64,000 nt of DNA from Acanthococcus lagerstroemiae (taxonomy: Eukaryota > Arthropoda > Insecta > Hemiptera > Eriococcidae): the NCBI GenBank assembly GCA_031841125.1, contig CM063108.1:50490122-50554121 (forward strand). The letters are read 5' to 3'. The position numbers and the translations under genes are program-made. Of this stretch, positions 55,030-64,000 are shown piece by piece. Below the pieces are notes generated by a model, which saw nothing but the letters and a program-made list of their open reading frames with translations, was not told where the DNA came from and did not search any database. Position 1 is the first letter of the stretch. The number at the start of each line of letters is the position of its first letter.

Positions 55030-55737
55030 ATGCGGTGGAAGGATTTAGGTCATGTTGTATTGAATCCTTTAGACTTGCCATCTTCTGTAACTGATCGAAA
55101 CGATGAAGATGAAGAACTTGATGAAATCGTTCCTATTGAAGGAGTCGCAGAGCTGGTTGAATCGATTGAAGAAAATTTGGACGAACCCCAAAATGCTGAC
55201 CAAGTAGCCGTGTTGAGGGAATTAAGAGAAAATTGTCAAAAACAGAGAAATCTTGACCAAAGTAGAGAGTTGGAAGAATCGAATGAAAAGTTGGAGGATT
55301 TACAACCGAGAAATGTCAACCAAAATTATATGCAGATAGGTACGTTGGAAGAATTATTGAAAAAAAAATTTGAAAATTTAGAGGAACCTGGAAATGTTGA
55401 CTCAGTCATCGAAAAAAGTGTTCGAGATATTTTACCACTGCGAAAAATAAAAGTAAATATTGATGGAGCAAATTTTAATTCAATTTTACATATTTACATC
55501 AGATTAAAAAAAAAAAAAGAAAAAAGAATATTCTCTTATGTTTTAGGAGAAACGCCAAAGAAAAAGAAAGAGTGGCAAATCTACTATATTTTAACCCGCA
55601 CGCTAAACAAGGATCTTCTAAAAATTCCTGCTGAAGAAATTCAAGCTAAGCATTCTCCATCTGAAAAAAGATCTCGAAAAAATTCCAAGCCTGCTACATT
55701 CCTACATCTTCAAGACGTCGTTTATTTCAACAGCTAA
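55030..55737 (+). CDS. Acidic, coiled-coil-prone ORF inside the pogo-type element, unrecognised
   Basis: A 235-codon frame. Residues 20-60 are acidic (DEDEELDEIV). Glu/Leu-rich helical stretches follow at 60-130 (VLRELRENC, RELEESNEKLEDL, LEELLKKKFENL), then a Lys-rich segment at 165-185. The last part (AKHSPSEKRSRKNSKP) is echoed about 130 bases later (AKQSASQKRPPKNSKP), a local duplication leading into the zinc-finger frame. It may be the degraded middle of the element's transposase or an accessory protein. I cannot identify DDE catalytic residues, so function is unknown. Confidence 0.4.
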   Translation: MRWKDLGHVVLNPLDLPSSVTDRNDEDEELDEIVPIEGVAELVESIEENLDEPQNADQVAVLRELRENCQKQRNLDQSRELEESNEKLEDLQPRNVNQNYMQIGTLEELLKKKFENLEEPGNVDSVIEKSVRDILPLRKIKVNIDGANFNSILHIYIRLKKKKEKRIFSYVLGETPKKKKEWQIYYILTRTLNKDLLKIPAEEIQAKHSPSEKRSRKNSKPATFLHLQDVVYFNS

Positions 55738-55805
55738 CCACAAAACAAAAAATTAAGGCTAAGCAATCTGCATCTCAAAAAAGACCGCCAAAAAATTCAA
55801 AACCT

Positions 55806-56024
55806 ATGCCTGTGCAGTGCCCATTATTTCAGCGTCAACCACCTCCAACTGCAGACCCCAGTGAAGAAGATTTTTGTTTGATTTGCAATGATCAGTTCGA
55901 AAATTCAAAAGGTGTTGAAGTACGGATCCAATGTAACCCATGTGGAAGATGGGCCCACAAAAATTGCACGGACTATACCGGGATCGGTTTTTATGTCTGT
56001 GAGCTTCTTAGATGTGCCCAGTAG
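55806..56024 (+). pseudogene. C-terminal zinc finger of a pogo-like transposase
   Basis: 72 codons with C24-x2-C27, then C43-x2-C46, H51-x2-C54 and C65. The pattern RIQCNPCGRWAHKNC resembles the WIQC..C..W.H..C finger at the end of many pogo/jerky-type transposases, a PHD-like cross-brace. The last cysteine pair is C65-x4-C70 rather than x2. The hAT at 56019 enters within the final codons; the original frame would also end right at the insertion point, so the finger was barely changed by it. Confidence 0.6.
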
Positions 56025-57569
56025 CGTAGTCAGGATTTTTGCAAGGCAGGGAAGCAAGCAAAATTTGTTAAATATGCCTTTTTTTATCGAGTTGCCCTGA
56101 ATTTACTGTAGCAAAAAAATTGCGTCGTTAGAATTTTTCCAAGGGAGGTGTATCGCGCGGAAAAGATACCGACTTTGGTGTTACAGGGGGGGGGGCGAAA
56201 TTTAAAAGGGTCAAGAGGCTTTTTAAATATACAGTAAATGAAAAAACACAAAAAAAAATGTATTAAATTATTGAGAAACGTAAAAATTAAAAATGGTATT
56301 AGGACATTTTTCCGAATACGATTCTTCGAAAATATCTGTTCGGAAAAACATATACTTTGGAAAATTCTTTCGGAAAATATATTCTTCGGAAAAGAATATC
56401 GCAAAATAAGTTTTCGGAATTTTTGTCTTCGGAAAAAAGGTTTTCGGATAATCATATTCAGAAAAATGTCCTATAATCTGTAAAAATTGATGAACAAAAA
56501 CAAAACTTTCATAAAAATAAAAAACGATAGTAGATAGGTATTCCGAAAATTAATGCTCAAAATTTAGTAAAAACGAAACTTGAAATTTTTACCACTAACT
56601 CCAATCGCCAGTTCCATCCTTCTTGGCTTCATTGTGGGCCTAGCGAAATAATGAATTACTGAATTCATAAATCCAAAATTTTTGTGAGGTTGTAACAACG
56701 CTAGATGATTCAGGCGGATTTCGTTCATTGTTGAGCACAAGTACGTTTTTAGTCTTCGTAGACCTGAAAACGACCTTTTTGCTCTTACTGTTGAGACCGG
56801 TAAAAGTACGAGCATCTGCATTAATGTTTTGATGTTTTTGCTCAGATTATTGCCGTGTAAAATTGCTTCAGTGGCTGTACACAGGTTGGGTGTTGTGGCA
56901 CTTGTGGTCCAGCGTTGTCTCTATAAATCTAATTCCTGATAAAAAGATTGAGGCCAAGTAGTTGAGGAAAAATTGACGGATTTGGTGCGTGAGGTGACTT
57001 GTCTTCTTCCTTGAGAGGATGTAATTATGATTGCAGCAGCAATGACTGTGTCCTCGTCATCACTCATCCCCAAACGTAAAAAATAATAATACACAATACC
57101 ACTCAACACAACTTCATTCAGCCTCAAAATTAGCGCTACACTGGACGCGACTAAATATTTTTCGCAGCCCCGGATTTTTTCGCCATGATTTCGTGACATT
57201 GTAGAAAATCAAAATTTCATGAAAATGGCTAAGTATAGAGGAATGTTGCACATTTCATTTTCTTTTTCGTGAAATGCCTGGGAACGCTGCAGGAAATACA
57301 AAATATGAGAAATGTATAGTCGGCTTTAGGGATTTTTAAATTTTATTTAAGCTGGAAATATTTTTAATGTAAAGATACTCGTTAAGTCCACTTACACCAT
57401 CTGATTTCAATAATGTAAATGGCCAATTATTATTTCATGAACTGATAAGTGCAGTTAAAAAACTACCGCACACTCTTCTGTTGCGTAATCTACTATTAAT
57501 AGAAAAAAACTCATGGGGCCATGGCCCCCTTGCTCCTCCCTGCCACCCACACCCTTGACTAGGCCACTA
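56019..57569 (-). mobile_element. hAT element C nested in the pogo-type element
   Basis: 1551 bp with ends CAGTAGCGTAGTCAGG and CTTGACTAGGCCACTA. It has a perfect 8-bp target duplication gatgtgcc (56011-56018 and 57570-57577). It carries minus-strand transposase remnants. Also inside is a run of CGGAAAA/TTCGGAA words at 56310-56460. Confidence 0.85.
56564..56821 (-). pseudogene. hAT transposase C-terminal fragment
   Basis: The minus frame reads LLPVSTVRAKRSFSGLRRLK then TYLCSTMNEIRLNHLALLQ. This is the hAT dimerisation motif (LPVSTA.AERSFSALRR.KT) of the ZMYM1/TTF-type group. A second minus frame at 56921-57199 (GMSDDEDTVIAAAII) may be part of the same or another transposase; I am not sure. 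The catalytic core is absent. Confidence 0.75.
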
Positions 57570-58021
57570 GATGTGCCTAAGTTATTAAAAAGCCTTATAA
57601 GAATGTGAATTTTGCAGTGTAGGACATATGTCCCACTGCTTGCAAACTTTTGTCCCATACCATGTGGCATAAGTCCCACTCAAGGCGTCTTTTAAAAATG
57701 TTATTTTCTGAAAATAAAACCGTTTTAATGAATAAATGGTATTTTTATTTTGTAGCTTAAGATCCATATTAACATTTAAGAAAAATTATTCAAGTAATAG
57801 TTTTCTTCAAGCAGATACATCCTGCAGAACACAAAGTGCGAACTCTTGCCCCACCCTCCTCTACAGAAGTTACACGAAATTAAGCTGACTACGTAACGTG
57901 AGATTGAAGAGAAACTGAACGTATTCAACTAACGTTATAATAAAAATGCGAAATTATACGAAGGCTATAGCAGAGACACATCCGAATTTAGTTGGACATG
58001 AAGCACAAATATCTCTTAAAA

Positions 58022-58190
58022 TCAGGAACGTACCAATAGGAGGTAGGGAGCAACTTAGCCCACCATAAATCCAAGTCAAATGGTATTTTATTTTTTTCTG
58101 CTTTGATACCTACTTGAGAATTGAATTGAGAAGTTGGGAAATCGAAAATCCTGCAAGTAAAAAGGTTCTTTTCTCAATTTGATACTCGGG
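58022..58190. repeat. Truncated copy of the 75-bp-unit hAT MITE
   Basis: Starts CAGGAACGTACCAATAGG, like the left end at 9016, and has TTGAATTGAGAAGTTGGG; the right end is missing. Confidence 0.55.
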
Positions 58191-58199
58191 AACCCCAGT

Positions 58200-59100
58200 C
58201 ATAATTCAATTATAAAGTAGTTTTTAAGAGGCCAAAGTCAGTCTTCTGCGTCTTCACTCATCAAGTACCAAGTCTAGGTAAAAAATATGTTACAAATAAT
58301 GTAAACTAACAAGCGCAGTTGATTTAGGACTGTTGTATATTTTTAATATCATAGGAACTGGTCACACTGATAAATGTACTGGGTACAGGTTGGTCCACTC
58401 AGGTATGCAATCCGCAACAATTCTTCCCGTCTCACCCGTGCCGATATTCACTTCATAAGAAAGTAATGAGCAACTTGAATTTTTGCCGCAGAGCTTCTTT
58501 TTTTTTAAAGGCAGCCAACTGAATGCTGTATATGGTAAAAATAAAAAGAAATATGTTGAGGACATCAATTATGAGTAAAGATCAAAACAAGTTGTATTCC
58601 CGTAAGCGGCCTGTATGCGTTTCATCGCAGTGACGTCATTGCAGTATTTGCGCCTTGCTCAGTGGACCAACTATTGCCACGCCGTCTCGTCTTGTCATCA
58701 TTATTAAATTTTTTGTTATATTTCTCAGGATTAAACAAAAGTCGGTATGAAATGGTAATTTTTCTCCATTAAAGTGAGACCATTTCAAGGAGTAATGCAG
58801 ATTACTGCGAGGACCCATTTGAATTTATCTATATTTGAGAATCTGAAATTCGCCGATGAACATAATATCTTTACTTTGCTTTTCAGACTTCTTCAAAATT
58901 TATTGAACTAGAAGAGAAACATTTGTTCAGTTGTAATCTGAATACTTTATGACGATACACTATGTTTTTCATATGTCGGTTAGACAGTACATAAGTCAAC
59001 TAGTAGAGCACGTTAACTGAATGATAGTGATTTGCAGGCTCACATTATTGTTAGAATTTTGTGCAGTAGACCCCTATACATCTATACTTTAAATTCCATC
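58200..59100 (+). promoter_or_regulatory. Conserved upstream block of gelsolin-like gene 4
   Basis: The left part (58205-58320) and right part (58870-59100) match the block before gene 3. About 540 bases in the middle are unique and probably inserted. GCAGT near 59063 is at the same distance from the ATG as in genes 2 and 3. Confidence 0.45.
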
Positions 59101-62100
59101 ATGGAATGTACACTTTCCTTATTATTTGTGTCCTACATATCTTTTACTTTAGCTAATGATAATCTGACTGAAATTCATTTTCCACACGATGGTGAAGCAC
59201 AAGGACTACAAATGTGGAGAATCGATATCGTACGTATCACCACACAATTGAAAGAGGAATAGAAAGGTATACACGGGTAAATAGCGAGTCACAATACGGT
59301 ATTCCATGTTGTTTACATTGAATTATTCTGGATTGTGACTTGATAGGAACTAGTCAGTTTTGAAGTATTTTATTGTGGTCTTTGTGATGAAAACTTCAAC
59401 AAAATTAATTTCTCAATGGAAGGGGTCACAAAACTTCAAATTGTTACATTTGTCATAATTTTCTTCAAGTGATATTAATTTATACCTCTACGCCCTAAAG
59501 CAGCTAGTATAATACATATTTCAAAGATGGTTACCAACTAACCCACGGCCATTTATTTTTAATGTTGATAGATTCAAAGTGCTTATACACCGACTTTAAT
59601 TCACGCCAATCGTTGTGAATTTGACACTCATGCAACGTACATAGTGTTAGAAGTGAGTATAAGACGTTACATTACACCCAGTTTTATTCCTAGATTCTCG
59701 ACTACTTTTAGTTTAGTTGCAGTCTCTTCTGATGGTCCACCGCGGGTTAAAAAATGACCTAGGTTGGAACATTGAAAGAAACAGTTTCTTCAACGTAACA
59801 CCCACTGTGAGAGGAATAGTTGGAAAAATGAAACTTGCATTTACACTATTTCTAGGATTTGTATGTACTGTACATACCTACAAAATGCTAATAGATGATA
59901 GTTATGGATGTACCAAATGAATCTTCAGCTCACTTAATTTTCTCATTCCATTCAATATATGCTATTCTCCTACTACTTTCCATCTCAATTTCGAATAGGT
60001 AAATGTTTGTATTTTTTCATTGCTAGTTTTAGTTTTGTAAGAACTCCAAGTCCTAATACAAGATGGGGATAACGGAATCTAATGGATCAAAGCATCGACT
60101 TTTTTAATACGGCTGAGTTAAAACTGATTGGGTTCATGGTTTTAGATTAAGACTACTGAAAGTTCGCGCGTTTGCATCTAATATCAGGACTGAACATGGA
60201 AATATAGGGGTTCCATTTACCCAGAACCCCGTAAAACAGTGTCTCTCAACGAGTATGTCGCGAACCTCTAAAAGAGGTGCCGCGAAATTCAGTAGAATAT
60301 CTCCCAGGAACTACACTTGTTATTCTCATCCAGAACGTTTTCTCAAGAACCCAGTAAATCAATGGCTTGACGGGAGCACATTATTCTCTCCTTTTCCTGA
60401 CACACTTTAATTTAGGTAATTTAAATAGCCGAAGATATTAGTCAAATAGGCTACATTTGCACGTAATTCCTCAAGGAGCCCTAGCAACATTTTTAAAGGA
60501 TATTATAGAGGTTTTGATTGTGACTCACTTCAGTGAGCCACAAAGGAAAATTATGAAATATAATGCGCTGTGAACAGAAATTGGTGGAAACCACTGACAT
60601 AAAATGATGTATTTTTCAGACAACTTCCAAGAGTACGAACGATGGTTCAAGCCCGCGGGTTTCTTTGGAACACACAATTTATTATTGGTTGGGCGCGGGA
60701 GCATCCGAAGTATGTTTTGTAAATACAGCACTTTCAAGGGCGTAGATTGCTCCGTTATAAGGAGCGGGTATAAAAATGTTTTCTCTCTTCTGCCTGACCT
60801 TATACCCCCCCCCCCACCCAGTGTTCAATTTATATAAATTTCCATTCTTATAGAACCCAATGATTGACTTTTTAGATGGGGTCCCGACCTCCATTACGTC
60901 CCTTGTCTACGCTCTTGGGCATTTTCCTTATCTTTCTTTCCTTAAAGTAGATACAATGGATCTTGTGTGTACCCATATTGTATATACTCGTACTTTTAAT
61001 TAGATAAGACGCAGGGCAACCGCACGCTTCGTCATACATCTAGATTTCGAGTTAGGGCATCGAGCCAGACACATTTACAGAGTGGAAGAGAACATGGAAC
61101 CAGTTTGGTTCGCATCGCTGTTTTTAAATGGTAAATATAACTTAATTACCAGTCACAGGGAGATCTTACATAAGTTAGTTGAATATCAAAACTTACTGAA
61201 TTTTTGCTCGCATGTACCTTATTTTCTCATTTTAACCTAGTCTTCCTCCCAACGACTTTATAATGACTTTCAGAATGGTCAAGGACAAATTATCATTTTG
61301 GAGGAGTTAAGACTATATTATACCGAAGCAAACTAAACAAAAGAGTTGCACAGTGATCTGAAAACTCCATAAAATCAGGGTTCTTAGATAAATTGAGAAG
61401 AAGTATAAAAAAATATGGCATTTTCTTTCAAATTAAATCCCATTTCCCCCTCCCCCTCTTAATCGGTACCTGAATGTTTTCCAAAGCTACAAGATGTGTA
61501 AAAATTGCATCAGACAGAACGGGTTTTATCCGGTCATGTTTTCGAAAGCTACAATGTGCGTAGAAATTGCATCAGAATGAACAGGTTTTATCCGGTCCAT
61601 TATTTAGAATACACTGGATGAATGTCCGAAATTCGGATTGCGGCGACCCTATATAAATCGTCCTGCCTGACACTATTTCCTGGGTAACATGATGCAAACG
61701 TTCAACAAACGTCTTTTGGTCTCCTGCATACCTGCACTTACGGTACAAGATCACTTCTAAAATACGATATTTTTCTATTTACTCTTTTTCCTTTTTTCTT
61801 CCCTAGATCGGCCAGGCAAGGCCATTAGTTTAGTGCAGTTACAGTTCAGCAGCAGTTCAGTTTCAATTCAGTCATAGTTAAAGTTCTGCTACAGTTTAGT
61901 CACAGTTTATGTTTCGCACTCTGAAGATCTGTTTCTATAATGGATCAATACGCGCGGTTTTTCTACTCGCTCTCGATTTTTGATATCGAATGCCCGCTGC
62001 GGCCCGAACTAAACACTTCTCTTTCTCATACAAACCCCGAAAAACCAGCAAGATGTTATTGCGCACGGGGGACGAATGAATGACTCGATCATAATCAGAT

Positions 62101-63924
62101 TCAAACATCTGCAGTGTTTAAAACTACCACAAAAGTTATCCAGCAGTTTAGGTTCAACCCGGTACTGTATTGTATGTTTTTTAAATGCAGTTTTTGAAGA
62201 TGAAGATGAGACCGCCGTTAAATTATTTCAAATCAAAGGAGAGAAAACCGCCCATTACTTTCAGGTATTAATTAAGAATTCATTTATGGATAGCGTAATG
62301 GTTATGATATATTCTCGAATTTCACTGGTAAAGTTGGACAAAATAATACTCGCGTTTTCCAACAGTAAATCTGGAATTAAATGTGCTGTTCACAGATGAA
62401 GGCCAATATAGGATCACTTAATCATAAGGACAGTTTCATGTTATTATCAAGAAATAATATGTTCATTTATAAGGGCACACTTGCTACAGAAGTAGAAGCG
62501 AAAGAGTTGAACAAACATACTCCAGAGTCAACAAAATTCAAAAGTGATCGCGGAAATAGAGTAACACGGATAATAAGTATGCTGTGTAACAATTTTCTGT
62601 CAAAGCATATATGTATATATACACATGCATACATACAGAAGCAGGCAACAGAACACTTTTTTCATGGAGGCAATATCACACAAATCCGTTGACTACTTTA
62701 TGAAGGAGGCAGGGTGTCTCTTTTGCAATGGCCCTCCTTCCGCCCGGTAAGTAGGCAACCTACCCCGACAATATATAGATATGTTTGCATACTCTTACTT
62801 AGGCGCTGAGTTATGGTCAAATTTTGAAAAGTTTCCTATCTTTGATTTTTTTCTTCTTCTCACGACTGGAGATAGACACAAAAATGGTACCAGTAGTAAT
62901 AGTAGATGGTCGAGTAATAATTTGCTATTACACATTGACCAGGCGAAACTTTGTGTCACAAAGCAGAAAACTTTTCAAAGTGATTTAAAACATTTAAAGA
63001 AAAAACATTCGTATCGAGCGACTAACCCAGCCTTCTCCCGAAAGATTATCGAACAAATATTCCTCAAACTTAAATTTTGAGGTTGGAATGGACTGAGGGC
63101 TTTTGGCAAGAAATGATTCAGCAGTTCCTCTTATTGCACGAGTGGACCCTTATGTTGAGAGCCATGAAGTTCCTCCTATACTTCGAAGACAATCAGAAAA
63201 ACTTTTCCGTCTAATGACAACGAGGACTACCTTTTCAAAAAAATGTTTAAAACAGTATTTCTTCAAATTGCATTTCTTGGGAGGGAGTAACGAGTAATTA
63301 TAATATTGAACTCCTGGAGAGTAATCCCTGTATAATCCAAGGATTGAAAGATCACACACTGGATCAAATTTCTATAATGTTTTATATGAATAGTCTTCCT
63401 TATTTAGTTTCGTAGGAGAAACGTTCAAATAAAAAGAAAGATAGAAGAAAAAAACTGGATCCTTCTTAGGTCAGATAGAATAAGCTCAATAAAAATCAGC
63501 GGCCTGCGATGCCATTTTACATACGATACTTTATCAAATAGGACATTGGATCACCGAGACAATATAGAATGGGAAAAAAAGGAAACTTCTAAGGAGAGCA
63601 CAGCCCCTACTTGACATTCCAAGGGGGCTCTCCCTAGACCTCCGTTCCACCGCCTATTCGAGCAGGAAGTACTATCACGTAGCAGATGTTCAGTAAATTA
63701 CTTATAACTTTAACGTTGCAGAAAGTTTGGCCGCGTCAGATGAGAATATCATACCATTTTTGAGAACACTTGGAGGATCCATACTGTCTCTCCAGACGAT
63801 TCCACACGAAACAGACTGCAAGCCGATATTAATAGAGCCGAAAATATCCTCTCCTTCCCACAAATCAGCGTACCAGCCAGGCACTTACTCGTACATCCCG
63901 TTTTTTACTGACAAAATACAGAGG
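59101..63924 (+). CDS. Secreted gelsolin-like protein (gene 4), 3' part outside window
   Basis: Seven exons are visible: 59101-59229, 59572-59652, 60620-60709, 61004-61130, 62191-62264, 62396-62576, 63722-63924. Phases are identical to genes 1-3. The last visible exon ends at a clean GT donor, so exons 8-10 (G3) should lie beyond 64000. The signal peptide MECTLSLLFVSYISFTLA is almost that of gene 3. G1 has GLQMWRIDI and HTIYYWLGAGA. G2 has AVKLFQIKGEK and HKDSFMLL. The G1 GDAY motif reads HATY. Introns 3-6 align along most of their length with those of gene 3, so genes 3 and 4 are the most recent duplicates. Open throughout what can be seen. Confidence 0.82.
60735..60917. mobile_element. MITE in intron 3 of gene 4, orthologous to 45051-45231
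   Basis: 183 bp, same ends (CAAGGGCGTAGATTGC, GTCTACGCTCTTG) and same position as in gene 3. It was present before genes 3 and 4 separated. Confidence 0.75.
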
Positions 63925-64000
63925 GTAAGTAAAAAAAAAAAGCCCAAATTCAACCGCAGCTGAACTACTCATGAATGATACCTATTTAAACCTGTAAGGT

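Larger units (their letters stand above)
54241..57861 (+). mobile_element. Pogo-type element carrying a zinc-finger ORF, interrupted by a hAT
   Basis: The inverted ends are GCGGAAGGTGGGGCAAAAGT and a right end ending CTTGCCCCACCCTCCTC, flanked by TA (54239-54240 and 57862-57863). The word GGGGCAAAAGTCCG is repeated sub-terminally at 54250, 54606 and 54633 and, inverted, near 57653 and 57845. The inserted hAT (56019-57569) accounts for 1551 bp, leaving about 2.1 kb of pogo element. TA target, TIR style and the C-terminal zinc finger fit the pogo/DDE_1 group. Confidence 0.75.

Noticed and set aside
56921..57199. Harbinger-like transposase N-terminus on the minus strand
   Set aside because: The DDEDTVIAAAII start is suggestive, but it lies in a hAT with clear hAT ends and I cannot support a second family.
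5500..58200. Long C and G runs (for example near 7991, 9053, 33256, 37991, 43102) as regulatory G-quadruplexes
   Set aside because: They fall inside hAT-type MITEs that all carry such runs, so they are best explained as part of those repeats.
1..64000. tRNA or rRNA genes
   Set aside because: I saw no cloverleaf-like stretch with box A and B or any rRNA core sequence; the tRNA match at 30565-30580 is only the copia primer site.

Overview
This is AT-rich eukaryotic DNA, most likely from an insect. Genes are split by GT-AG introns, and the spaces are filled with DNA transposons, a Ty1/copia element primed by initiator tRNA-Met, a mariner relic and an R1-like LINE. I see nothing bacterial, and I cannot name the species.

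The real gene content is one family. Four tandem, plus-strand genes encode secreted three-domain (G1-G2-G3) gelsolin-like proteins. Gene 1 is 3367-12843 (10 exons, 402 aa). Gene 2 is 19570-37440 (10 exons, 400 aa). Gene 3 is 40205-51744 (10 exons, 400 aa). Gene 4 starts at 59101 and runs off the right edge after exon 7, at 63924. I assembled the exons by hand from splice sites, phase and paralogue comparison. All four genes share the same exon order and phases, begin with a signal peptide, and show no stop or frameshift. All four have lost the Gly-Asp of the G1 calcium site and most of the basic G1-G2 connector, while G2 keeps its acidic residues. They therefore look like an expanded, diverging family of extracellular gelsolins with altered calcium and actin chemistry.

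Layout: 0-3.3 kb holds a deleted mariner carrying a nested element, then gene 1. 12.8-19.2 kb is intergenic repeats, including a large TCA-type minisatellite split by a retro-insertion. 19.6-37.4 kb is gene 2, stretched by an antisense copia in intron 6 and a pogo-like composite in intron 7. 37.4-40.2 kb is intergenic with another pogo-like element. 40.2-51.7 kb is gene 3, with a composite repeat in intron 2 and an R1-like LINE in intron 7. 52.9-57.9 kb is a nest of three hAT-type elements and one pogo-type element, most with readable target-site duplications. 59.1 kb onward is gene 4.

The most novel signal is a set of short elements with termini CCYG...CRGG, a shared left-end pattern (CCYG, five variable bases, CAAAATY) and 2-bp target-site duplications of unrelated sequence. 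Two of these have an empty-site reference inside this window, and a third is supported by reading-frame arithmetic.
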